Source: Onchocerca volvulus (lineage: Eukaryota > Nematoda > Chromadorea > Rhabditida > Onchocercidae). Taken from it: a DNA stretch of 64,000 nucleotides. The stretch covers positions 5,640,888 to 5,704,887 of the forward strand of contig HG738138.1 of assembly GCA_000499405.2 (NCBI GenBank), given 5' to 3'. A program made the position numbers and the translations under genes. The notes under the pieces are model-generated. The model was not told the DNA's origin, made no database searches, and was given only the letters and a program-made list of their open reading frames with translations. This document shows positions 52,787 to 64,000 of this stretch, in pieces (position 1 is the first letter of the stretch; each line of letters starts with the position of its first letter).

Positions 52787-53309
52787 ATGAAACTTTTATT
52801 GCTGATGATGATGATCGGTGTAATGATCATCACCGTTGTCCTCGACGTATGTGCAACGATGAACTGTTGTTATTCAGTGGACAAAACTAACGATTACTTT
52901 ACAAATTTATAAACATATATGAACAGATGCGATTACCTTTCCCTTCTCATAAAATATCTCATTATTTACTTAAAAGACACAACCTGAGTCATCAACAACA
53001 ACTTGTCGATCTTTTTGTATATCTTTCCCCACTCAGTCCATTTCTAAATATTAAATACATGTTCAAACAAGTCAACAAAATAAAATAAACAAAGAAGCGA
53101 TTCTTTTACAGTTATCGACAAATTTTTTCTTTACTTTGTTGGTCTACACTTTTTTTTTTTTTATCCAAATATCCGGAAAAATATTATTGCAGATGAACAG
53201 TCATGTATATTCGTACGTTTATCCCTCGCATAATATATTAGAATTAGCAAAAGAAAATGGTAATAACATCGGACGAAAAACTCTTCAGCTTCAGGTCTTG
53301 TCATCGTAG
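52787..53309 (+). CDS. Candidate two-exon gene for a 58-residue secreted peptide precursor
   Basis: Exon 1 (52787-52846) encodes MKLLLLMMMIGVMIITVVLD, a convincing signal-peptide core, and ends at a good donor (GAC/GTATGT). It is preceded by a long pyrimidine tract and TTGTTCAG (ending 52727), a plausible SL or cis acceptor 59 nt before the ATG. Exon 2 (53193-53309) follows ATTATTGCAG, is joined in phase 0, and reads 38 codons to a stop. It includes a Gly-Arg-Lys triplet, a context used for C-terminal amidation and dibasic cleavage of neuropeptides. Unspliced, exon 1 would instead read 41 codons with a CC pair. No family is recognised. Hydrophobic short frames occur by chance in AT-rich DNA, so this remains a candidate. 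Confidence 0.3.
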
Positions 53310-53898
53310 TCTGAGAAAAATAGAGAAACTGGCTTCAAATTTGAATCTCAGTAGTTCGATTTCAAGCATTAACGAAGTTTTCACTGATCACAACCTCAAA
53401 TCAACTTATCCCAGATTGAAGTTTATAATTTTATAGAATTGCAACAAAATATTCACTCATATGTTTAAAGTAGCCGCATCATTGATGAATGATGCGAAAT
53501 TGGCTGGCAATTAATTTATTAGAAATTAGAAAATAGGTCATCACTCACATTACTAACTTCATCTTTTGAAGTCAAATTGCAAGCTCGCGAAGCTAGGAAA
53601 CTTGACTGCAGTTGAAGGGATGGAGGAGAATAATGTTGGGAAAAAAATGAAATAAAATAAATTTGCATGACGAGAACTTACTTTAAGTATGTAAAAATAA
53701 TAGGGAGTAAATATGAAACCATTTTCTTTTTGTTGTAAATGTTACTTAAGATCATTAAAAAGCTGAAAAAAACTGTTTAGACATCATGAGAAATCCATTT
53801 AATGGAGTGAATATAATTAGAACCATTTCAGACTTCTAAGGGTAGAAGTTGTTGATTTGTTCCATCGATCATATCTGCTTCTTTGGATAATCAAAGAT

Positions 53899-53930
<32 letters not shown>

Positions 53931-56900
53931 AGCTTTGCAAACTTCAAATGGATGAAATGAATGATGCTATGTTTGAACAGTAAAAATATTGTTTAAAATG
54001 CGAACTTGTGAAAGTTTATGAAGAAAAAAAAAATGCAGAAAAACTAATGAGGTGATATTTATTACAAAAAAAGTAAGCAATATTTGTAAGAAAGCATTAT
54101 GAGAAGTGGTCGGTGTAGATCGAAATGAAATGGCAGTCAAAGGTCAAAGGAACTCGGATCGATGCCACATATGCATCTCGTCGTATTGTACTACAGACCG
54201 AGTTATTACGCAAAATTATAGAGAAACTGCTGCTTAATTTCATGTCATTTGAACAATTCTGTGATTTACAAATTTTAATGTAATAACTTTTTAATGAATA
54301 ATGCAGAATAGCGAGGGAATAAAGTTTTTCCAGGTTTGAAATCTCCAACGTCATACAACATCATTTTATAGGAATTCATTTTTAATCATTTCTAATTCTT
54401 TTTCATTTTTTCTCATTTCAAATTTCTACCAGATTTAAGCCTAGGCCTATTGCTTCCTAAATATTTTTTTCCTTTCCTCACTAAAAATTGTTCTTCTCCT
54501 GCTCGCAACAAATCGCAAATGACAGCAAGGAAAACTGCATGTAGTTTTATTGTATTTGCAATTTAAAATTGAAAGTTTTTGAAAAAAAAAGGACAAAATT
54601 TGCAATCCAGAAGATACAATCAAAATATTGAAAAATGGACGCTATTCGCTTGAATTAAACAATACTTTTTAATAATGATTTTCTGTCCTTCTTATGAAGG
54701 ACAGTGAGATGTAGCATTGCAGTTATTGCGTATTCTTTTATATGACTTGCAAAAAAAAGAAAAAAAGCATGCAAAAAAAGGGCAATGAACTCGAAAAAAA
54801 AAAAAAGAAATAATACCAACATTTGAAAAACAATATATCAAGGATAACATCAATAAGTAAAATTTCTTAGCATAATGTTGCTATGAGACAGAAAAAGAAC
54901 TTTTTTTGTCTTGCAAGCTTGCAAAACGGCGCATTCATCAATCAAAAAAGGTCTCTCTCTATCTCCTTCAGAATTCATCGAAATTTGTAGCAATTTAACT
55001 GATACCTTTTCCTCCTTCTAATCTTCTCTCTATCGTCCCATTTGTTCCACAAACTTCCGCCTACTTTATCTTTTTCCACCCTCATCGTTCCTTTCTTATC
55101 AATATGGCAATGATGAACGATTTCAGAATTCAAAGCAAAAAATTTGAATATCATTTGATGCAAGAATATTTTTTGAATTTTCAATAAGTCGATAAATTTT
55201 TTAAAATTTGGAAATTTTCGAAAACTTCGAAAGTTTTTTAAATCCATTTCGCAATTATTTATTATGGTGGCCGACATTTTCAATTTCCCAAAAGATGCAT
55301 AGGGCCATGTTCAAGATCACTGATCTCCCGCTTAGTACCAGGATGTAACAATTACATCTTCTGTTAATTATCATTTATCACACATTAATTTCTTGCATCT
55401 CAAATAAGTTTGGTGCCAAAAAAAAGGTCACTACGACTGAAAAAAAGGAATTTTGTATCCAGATTTTTCATTGTATCAATTTTTAAATCGCGATGCAACA
55501 GCATGCATGCGAGACAAAGCTGTGAGGAAAATTTGCTAAATTAAAGTTAGATAAAAAGAGTGGAATTGTTTTATTCAGTAAAAGTTGCGGTTTGTAGAGA
55601 AATTACGCTGGTATTCAAGAATAAATGTAAAAATTTTCGTAAAAGATTTTCGAACAAATAAATGCAAAGGCAGAAGAAGAAATTTTGACAAAAGATTTTT
55701 GAATTTTTAGATCAATAAATTAAGAATATTTGCAAACAAATATAAATGAAATATAGACAAAAAGTGAGGGAACCTCTTTAAGATCATCATTGCTGATTAA
55801 CGCAACTCCTCAGACACTTAGTGAAATGTGTCTTCATGGTGATAGGCATATGCACATCTTCTCAAGCAAGTTTAAACTTCATTAAATTTACATTTTAAAT
55901 ACTCATTGAATAATTTTACTTCTGTGATAAATGTGACAATCATTTTAAGTAATTTGTATTGAAAAAAAAAAAGTTCAGAATGATAATTCTTTCACTTGAA
56001 AAAAAGTTCAGAATGATAGGCCTTATTGATTAATTGTTTAGTTTTTTAAAGACGGAAAATGGAACTATTAATTTATTTAAACTGGAAATATTGGCATAGA
56101 AAACAGAAATATAAAATATTGAAAGGATGACGAATTATTGTTCATCAATTAGGATTCAATTCTTCGACTTCAACCGAAAATAGAATCAGGATTGTAGAAA
56201 ATATCTTCTCAAATAACGAATAAACAAAACGAAAATGTTAAAATAATATGCATTATTTGAAGATCTAAATCTAAAAAAATACGGAATGTTTTACTACCAC
56301 AATTTAAATAACCGTATCGAACGATTTATGATTTTTTTTTCTTTTTTTTTTTTTTTTTGTATTTCGCAAGACGAAAAAAAAATTTATAATATATTTCAAA
56401 AAAATTCAAAAATAAATAAACAGTCGCAAAAGAATAAGTGCAGGAAATCTTTTGATTCGGCTATACACAAAATAATTCGAACGGGAAGTGTTTTGTTACG
56501 TTTTGGTTTGGTAGCGATCTTTCTCCTTCCCTTCCTTTCCTTTTTCCTCGCAAATGACGTACGCAAAAGAACGCTAGACGATATTCATCATTCTAGAAAA
56601 AAAAAAAAAAAGTTCTCTGTTAATTTCATTATTCTCCTACCTTTTTTTTTTTCCAACTTTTCGTTTGTATTTCCTTATTTTTTGTTCGAAAAGTGTGAAA
56701 AAAAAATCAATGATGCAAAATTTTTACAAACTGTTTGTAAAACAGAACTTGTGGCACTATCTGTACCTTAAATTTTAATCTTTAATTTTTCAAATTAGAT
56801 TTCTTTTTTGCTCTTTTTTTGTGTCAAATTTGTGTAACTATTGTTATTATTATAAATTAAATTTTTCATTTCATTGATTAATTATCATAAGAAGAAATGT

Positions 56901-57192
56901 TAAAACCATAACACAGTTAATCCCTATTGATGAAGAATGATTTTTTTTCAAAACATATTAAATAAGCTATGATTGTTATGCTCAATAATGACAAAATCAA
57001 CAGAGAATGAAATTGGAATTAGTGAAGCATAAATTCATCTTCTGAAAAAAGTCAAGATACTCAACAAATTGATTGTCACCAATAAAAATCACCGAAATCA
57101 ATAATTATTAACAAAATCATTGACTGCTAACAACGAAAATCAGTCATTTCTAGAGCTCATCCAATGCTCATAATTTTTTGGAAACACTTTCG

Positions 57193-57231
<39 letters not shown>

Positions 57232-57764
57232 GTGTGTGTGTTTCTAATTTTAGAATTTAAGAAATATATTATCAAAAAATGATAACCCAATGTTATCATT
57301 AGCATCATTTTTTCATCACTGTCTTCATCACTCATAAGTCAAGAATTATAAGAAAATCGTTTAACACTTTAAAAAGGTTTTTTTTTTGTTGTTGTTGTTG
57401 TTCTAGCATATTCAACTATTCAATCGTTTCTAAAAATTCAAAAAAGCAACATATTTTTTTGGCAAACATTCAAAAAGAAGAAATCTACTTTTGATTAAAA
57501 AGTTGGGTGTTTCGTTGAAGCTATTACAATATCAACATTAAGCAAATTCCATACGAAGCGCATAAAAATTAATGAAAGTGTTTGCTTGCATCTTTTATTT
57601 CAAAAAAAAAAAAAAAAAAAGAAAAATAAAAAAAATCTATGAAAAAGACAGATAGATGGAGAGATAGACTGAATAGACTGATGAGATGAATTGCTAGAAG
57701 CATCATTATAATAATATATACCTGATTGTACAATTTGCATTAGCATTCTTGGCATCCTGAATAA

Positions 57765-57765
<1 letters not shown>
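53310..57765. other. Gene-poor region upstream of gon-1, part 3
   Basis: AT-rich, with a T30 run (53900-53929) and an A37 run (57193-57229). The 161-codon plus-strand frame at 56286-56771 is dominated by Phe/Lys from T and A runs and is not credible as a gene. Confidence 0.5.
57193..57229. repeat. A37 homopolymer
   Basis: Uninterrupted run of 37 A followed by CCGTGTGTGTG. Length is likely to vary between assemblies. Confidence 0.9.

Positions 57766-57855
<90 letters not shown>
57766..57855. repeat. Perfect (CA)45 microsatellite
   Basis: 90 bp of uninterrupted CA. It creates spurious Val-Cys repeat frames on the minus strand. Confidence 0.95.
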
Positions 57856-57857
<2 letters not shown>

Positions 57858-59360
57858 AACATTTTTTTCCAAGTAACTCGGATGCTTTAAACCACAAAAA
57901 TCGTCCTTTTTTCGATATTCTTCTTTTTACTCAATCATAAAAGAACTTTGTGCGCAGCATTTAAAATTAGCACATTTTCCAATATTATAAGCAATCTTAT
58001 TAGGGGAAAAAGAAAGTTTTAATAAAAATAGATGGTAAAATTAATTGAAAAATTGGTTGGCCTTAGATTAGCCTGCTAGTATAATATACTACTTAATAGA
58101 TGCTTATATTTTATTTTTAATTAATCTTAAAATCAGATTCAATTTCTGAAATAATTTTGCAATGAAATAAGATGCATCTCGTTCCATCCTTTTTTTTTTT
58201 TTTTTTCAAAAATAACTTGATAAGTTCAAAATCTTTTGTTTAATGCCAAATTCAAATGAAAAATAAATGAGAAAAATTCCATTTTGACAGAATTTTTTTT
58301 TTTAGAAAAGAAAAATTCTGTTACATTTCTTCAAGATTTCGTACTACTTACATTTCTCTGCGAAACAGCAACAAACAGCACATGATGAACATAACACTGA
58401 ATCGGGTCCATTACAAAAATTGAAAAAGCGTTGTGAGATAAGAAAAAAAGCGAGAACTGAAAAAAATTTTACTCGATATCGCTTAGCATCATTCTTCGAT
58501 TGGCAACGAAGCAATGAGTTTAAAGATCAGATAATTCTAGGCTGAATCTATTGCTTCCAGACAAAATACAAATAATCAAACGCGATTTGGCAACTTTCAG
58601 ATACACTGCAAGCATAACAATTCACTAGTCTGTTTATTTGCATCCATTAGCATCTAAAATCTTATTTATGGACAAAATAAACTGGACATGATAATGTCTG
58701 TATTTTGGTACAGATTGAATATGTACCTTGATGTTTCCGCGAAAACAATCGTTTATAAATACCATAAATCCCAACTTAATGGTCTGAAATTTACTGAAAA
58801 TCTAAAAAATGTATCGATTATGGTCATCCTTGATTGATAACCCGATTGAACACTGATAAATCGCACATTCTCCAAGTAGTTCATGATACTAACCATCATA
58901 GCTAATCCAACAACTGCTAGATTTTATAATCCTAATTTTGGTCAAATATTTAATCTTAGATTAGCAATAATCGTATAAATTTATAGCAAATTTATTTCTC
59001 ATTGTTATGGCTTATGAGAAATCTATGAAATGACAAAAATTTTTAAATTTTAATCTTTTTCAAATCACAAAAACAATTTGTTAGATGATAGAGTAGTATG
59101 TACATACATATAAGTGCTGATGTGTAATATCTTCGTAATATTTATTCTTTTGTATTTACTATTCCAATTTCTCTTCAAGAAGTTTTGTGGAAATCAAAAA
59201 AAACAAAAACTTGTTTTTTTTTTTTTTTTTTTTAACTGCAACTAATATAGACTATGCAAGGCATTGGTCACATCTGAAACGTTTGATTGTGTCTTTAATC
59301 ACTAAGTATCCATTTGTTATGTAGTGTAACCAAGACTATTCATATATGAATACTAGCTAA
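57856..59360. other. AT-rich non-coding stretch
   Basis: No gene or notable structure beyond short T runs. Confidence 0.5.
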
Positions 59361-59534
59361 TCTATATAAATAAAAATGTAAATGTTCATTTGTTCGAAAT
59401 CTTAAATCTCTAAAAGTTCTTAAGCACGCATCGATTTGAATGTAACGTTGCATCAAAATTTCAAATCAATCGGTACAAATTTGAAACGTTGTGTGGAAAT
59501 GAACAATGAACATTTACATTTTTATTTATATAGA
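59361..59534 (+). mobile_element. Fold-back / MITE-like element, copy 3 (most intact)
   Basis: 174 bp with perfect terminal inverted repeats of about 30 bp beginning TCTATATAAATAAAAATGTA. The family core lies between them. No obvious target-site duplication was found, and there is no coding capacity. The TC start and lack of a duplication are also compatible with a Helitron-derived non-autonomous element. Confidence 0.8.
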
Positions 59535-61482
59535 CTGGAAAAATGATTCTTATTTCGAACTGATTTACAAATTTATTTTCTTACTAATCACTTTGAAGGA
59601 TTGATTGAAATTTTGGTTTTCAAATATGCATAACAACATTATCTTGTCTTTATTTGATTATTTTCCACTTTGCAGCAATCTGAAATATCATTGAAAACTA
59701 AACATTCAATCTTCAAATTTAACCAAATATTGATCGTTTATTGAAATTAGCTGAAGAAATCAGGTTGGGATATACTACGATATATATTTATATAACCGCA
59801 GTTATGATTGATAAAAACTTATGTAGTTTATTTATTATAAGAAATTATGTTCCTATTCCTTATTTCTTCCATTAGAATAAATTTTAATTACTTCCTAATC
59901 TATTTCTTCCCATCTTTTAGGATTTTCTTTGCATTCAGTGAATTAATAAATCAAATATTGGAATTAATTGTAATGCTGGTTGATTCCACATGCTTCTACA
60001 TTGATTTTAACCTGAAGCAATCGAAAAATAGTAAAGTTCACAATAGGCAATTGTGATAATAATCTCGAGATTGCCTGAAGATTCAACTAAATGTGGAAAA
60101 TTTAATTGTACTTTTCCATTCTATAATTCTATTATACTTCATCAATTCCTGCATCAAAGATGCCTGTCTTAATGACTTAGAATCGGAGATATTACTATAA
60201 ATCGTCTAGTCTTAAAGCATTACCCTAAATGACATTGAAATGCTAGTACATATTATCCAAGAAGATCTGCAGTTTCTGTTCAATCAAAAATTCATGAATT
60301 GAGCTTTCCCATTACATAAACTGAATTCAGAGAAATTTATAAATATGGATTTCATAGTTGTCCATTGCATCGCTTTTCAAGAGTACGCTAGTTTATTTTT
60401 ACGATTGAAAAGATAATTTGACCAAATTAATTAACCGATAACTAAATAATTGACAAATTCGTAGCAGAAAATCTTGAAAACACAACATTCGCTTTTGTAA
60501 AAAAAGTCATGGCAATTATAATTTTAAACGAAAAATAGCTATTGCTTCAATTTTGTGATATCAAAGCTAATCAATATTAAAGCTATCAACATTATTTTTG
60601 AAAAAAAAAAAAAAAAACTGCTTTTGCAAAATATGAATTAAGAAATGCATTACAGTAATTCATTGTTATATTTCATGGATACTTCTTCCCCCAATGAATA
60701 CCGGATGCTCACTGTATCCATTGAATATAATGCCGATTGTATATTACTGTGGAAAAAAAAAAAGAAAAAATGAGAGTATGACAAAAATTACAAATTATTT
60801 GATTGGAATAAAAAGAAGGAAATGCTCATTATTGTCAGTTTCCTTGGAGTGAATAATTAACAAACAAATCAAATTTTATGCTCCATATGCAAATAAACTG
60901 AATTCAATCAAAAAAACAAACGAACATAGTTGAAAAATTTTTATAATTAACAGGAACTTATGCAACTATCTAAATAAATGTTGAAATATATGACAAGAAT
61001 TTTCCGAAATGATGCACAACTTCCGAATGATAACAATAATGATGAATAACTCATACAAGCCCTTAGTTCTGAACTTATCTTAACTAATAAAGGAACTAAA
61101 AAATGGAACAAATACAATGTGTGTAGAAAGAACTTCCAATAAAATAATCATTCCATGGGAACATATTTGCATGTGCTCAGGTTGAAAACTTTAGGATTTA
61201 TTTGCGACATTCGTTTTGAATTTTTACAAGCAATAAAAAGCATTTCCATACTCTTGTCAATCTGTTTTCCTATTAAGATACTTGAAAACCTAGCGAATTG
61301 CACTCTTTTTTTTTTTTCCTATACCACGTCCAACCAGTGAATTAGTGCAACACATCTTTCACAGTAATGCGATTATACGCAAGTGTGAAACTAAATTTCC
61401 AGAATCTGCTTCACGTTACTAATCATCAAATCATTCCGTTCATTGATTCAGTTCTGATTACCTACTTTCTTCATGTTTTCAG
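59535..61482. other. AT-rich non-coding stretch
   Basis: No supportable exon. Contains A/T runs and scattered short frames. Confidence 0.45.
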
Positions 61483-61574
61483 TTATATTTCTTCAGCTAG
61501 CTTGAAGCTTCAAGCAGACACATACTTTGTCGTGTTCCGAAATCATCCCCAACTTTTTCAAGCCTTGCATCAAG
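61483..61574 (+). other. Exon-like segment
   Basis: 92 nt bounded by a good acceptor (ATGTTTTCAG) and a donor (CATCAAG/GTGAAA). It is open with balanced codon use (reading SLKLQADTYFVVFRNHPQLF). No partner exon was found and no family is recognised. Confidence 0.2.
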
Positions 61575-61716
61575 GTGAAATACATAGGTATATCTTGTGT
61601 AAGATTTCTAATCTTTATTTTAAATCAACGCTTTTAATACTACTTTTTCTTTAAGGTATAGCCAAAATAGCATTAAGTAGAAATACATTCAGTTAATTAT
61701 CTGGAGCCTGCCACAT

Positions 61717-61904
61717 TTTATAAATAAAAATGTAAATGTTCGTTTGTTCAAAATCTTTAATCTTCGAAAGTTCTTAAAAACAGGCCTTATCTGTATAAAA
61801 ACACGCGCCTATTCGAATGCAACGTTGCATCAAAATTTCAAATCAATCGGTAAAGAATTTGAAACGTTGTGTGGAAATAAAAAATGAACATTTATATTTT
61901 TATT
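61717..61904 (+). mobile_element. Fold-back / MITE-like element, copy 4 (ends truncated)
   Basis: Contains TTATAAATAAAAATGTAAA at the left, the full family core, and the inverted end at the right without the terminal TATAGA. It carries an extra internal stretch (around 61775-61810) also seen in copies 1 and 2 but missing from copy 3. Confidence 0.75.
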
Positions 61905-62099
61905 GGACGAAAACGAATTAAAAGCAAATAAATTGAAAATTTACTTTCAAATTGCACACTAGGCGGATTTGATTTCAGAAGAATCAGTTAAAGACTTATT
62001 AAGAATCAAAGTGACATTGATAGATCTATCAAAGTGATAACGATGCAATAGCACCATGAGTACCAAATATATTGTTTGTCATCATGAATATGCATTAAC

Positions 62100-62177
62100 A
62101 CTCAGTCGAAACATTTGTGTTTGCAATTAGACATGCATCCATGGAAGGGCAATAAACGTTGCCATAAATTCCGCTGT
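62100..62177 (-). other. Exon-like segment, symmetrical phase 1-1
   Basis: 78 nt on the minus strand following a pyrimidine-rich acceptor (TTTTTAAATTAG) and ending at a GTTAAT donor. It is open in a frame reading SGIYGNVYCPSMDACLIANT. Phase 1-1 exons are common in extracellular modules. No neighbouring exon could be linked. Confidence 0.22.
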
Positions 62178-64000
62178 CTAATTTAAAAAGAAAAAAAAAC
62201 AGACAACAACAACAAAAAACAAAACAAGCAGTAAAAATAATCTTTCCAGGATGATAGAATACTATCCTGTCGGAATAATTAAAGATATCCAAACGGCTGG
62301 TAATCAAGTTTGGGGAAATATTGATGGGTAACTGTCCGAATTTCTAAAGACAATAGCATTTCCATTTTTCCGAATAAATTCAAATCCTCTCTTATTCTGC
62401 TTTGGTAGGTATTTGTTTATCCTATGTCACAAAACTTACCTTTCTTATAATTTCATCAATTATATTTATATTTACCATTAAAATTAGATAAAAAAAGATT
62501 TTTCAGGATAGTTAAAACTAATGTGAAGCATAATGTAATTGGCTGAAAAACAAGGCCAAAAAAAGATGGCCGAATCCTGAAGTAAAACATCTGTAGCAAT
62601 GAAATGATTTGTCTGGACTAGTTGAATTGGATAGTTTATTTTTTTTTCTCTCTTTTGCAAGCCAATCATAACTATACCTAATATTTTCACTTTTTCTTCT
62701 CTCTCGCCATCTATCTTGCATTCATCTCATAAACTAGAAATACATAATTCTGTCCAATTAGTTCTTGCATTTTTTTAAGAATAAGAGAAAAGGTAGGCTA
62801 ATATCAAAGGAGTGAAATAAAAAGAAAAAAATCACACAAAGTTTTCAAAAACTGGAATAGAAAGAGAATATTCGATATGACGATAAGTTGTATATCTATC
62901 TACCTGCTTGCCTTTACAACAGCATTCCATTATAAAATGTTACCTCAACTATGTAACAAAGAAAAGATGCCTGATTCATGCAAAATGGATCTCCCCTAAA
63001 AGTTTTCAGATTGTAAAAATGTTCTTCAGGGAGATTTAAATTAAAAATAAGAGATGATCGAAAAATTGTTTATTTTTCAGTGGTAGCAGTTTGGAAAAGC
63101 GTATGATATAGTACATATACGAAAATGAAACAAGAAATTAAGGGAAAAATTGTGATACAATTGGGTAATAGATCTATTATGCAACCTTTTCAAATGTGAA
63201 TTAATCATCCGACATAAGGTTGCACCTAAGCCTTTCAAACAACAAATAATATCATTAGCATCGACAAACTAAAATCTTATTAGTCAATGAAGAAATATGA
63301 GGTAGGAAAACAAAAATCACAAATAACCGAAAATAAAAAAAACGAAAAACTAATCGTACAATAAAGTTGGCAGGATTAAAAAAAAATTTATTTTATAATT
63401 TATAGGATATATACTTATTTTCTCATCTATAAAACTTCTAACTAACCAATTATTCACTGAGTTATGGAAAACAATAGGAAGACAAAAGGACAAATTATCA
63501 TTCTCTTATTAATAGCAAACGAAGTATGTGTACATTCCTCTTTATCATGCATATCATGCAAGTTGTGAACTGCAGTATCATTCTGCAAGTAGGGATGCTT
63601 ATCACATCAACGTCAGCTATTTTTGCTAAAACATTCAGAAATCACGTGTTAGCTTCAGATAAGGAAATCACCAGCTCAAATTGGTATAATCGGATCAAGT
63701 GGCTATTGCTAAATAAACATGAAAAATGGAACTGCCAGATATTCATTTCAAAAATTAGTCATTCAGGAAATTGAAATAATCAATGTGGATAAAAAATAGG
63801 GCAAAGCTGCTGAATTAACGATTAATAAATCAAGAGAAAGACAGGGAAGGAAGTTTGACAACAAAGATGGAAAAATATGGAAGGACAAATAAATTTATGA
63901 TAGATGAAAACTACTGAACAGAAACAGAAAAAGAATATCCAGTCACTTAACATAGCGCTTTTCCTGATTGCAATCTAACAAAGAAGTCAACCTCAAACTA
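62178..64000. other. Right edge, mostly non-coding
   Basis: Two overlapping short frames with signal-peptide character start at 63464 (34 codons, with a possible GTATGT donor after 20) and at 63547 (75 codons, to 63774). A 40-codon one starts at 62877. None has a recognised family. A gene could continue past the window edge. Confidence 0.25.

Noticed and set aside
56286..56771. 161-codon plus-strand frame
   Set aside because: Mostly Phe/Lys from homopolymer runs; not plausible as a gene.
57706..57897. Val-Cys repeat reading frame
   Set aside because: Direct product of the (CA)45 microsatellite.

Overview
This is a window of an AT-rich, intron-rich animal genome. The two genes that can be read with certainty have closest remembered relatives in nematodes: C. 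elegans GON-1 and VHA-19/Ac45. The predicted proteins have nearly the C. elegans lengths. Introns are mostly 150-500 bp, much longer than in C. elegans, with many GTTAGT/GTTTGT-type donors. I infer a parasitic nematode of the filarial/spirurid kind, but the species cannot be fixed from the sequence.

Layout. (1) 1-2170: a broken Helitron Rep-type reading frame (about 440-1155), then a copy of a small fold-back element (about 1469-1650). (2) 2173-5952, plus strand: a complete ten-exon gene for the V-ATPase accessory subunit Ac45/ATP6AP1 (vha-19 type), 454 codons. The short signal-peptide exon and two other exons are too small to stand out as open frames. (3) 5953-9035: a convergent intergenic spacer. 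(4) 9154-35148, minus strand: one large gene for a GON-1-type ADAMTS metalloprotease. I could follow it through 38 coding exons in continuous phase (6507 nt, 2168 residues): signal-anchor N terminus, prodomain, furin site, zinc protease, disintegrin-like and Cys-rich regions, spacer, 18 thrombospondin type 1 (TSP1) modules, and a C-terminal GON domain. (5) 35.2-64 kb: a gene-poor stretch upstream of gon-1 holding microsatellites, homopolymer runs, three more copies of the small element, a perfect hairpin, and a few weak gene or exon candidates.

The two firm genes are convergent and functionally unrelated. One helps assemble and sort the proton pump in the secretory pathway. The other is a secreted matrix protease that in C. 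elegans guides gonad cell migration.

I found no microbial-type system, CRISPR array, rRNA or tRNA. The most unusual items are: a two-exon candidate for a 58-residue secreted peptide ending in a Gly-Arg-Lys context (52787-53309); a diverged partial copy of a gon-1 TSP1 exon inside the neighbouring intron; a Helitron-like CTAG/TC junction with a hairpin; an unusually GC-rich open frame just upstream of the gon-1 start codon; and a frame-breaking open segment in the intron that splits the protease zinc motif. All but the two main genes are inference from sequence alone.
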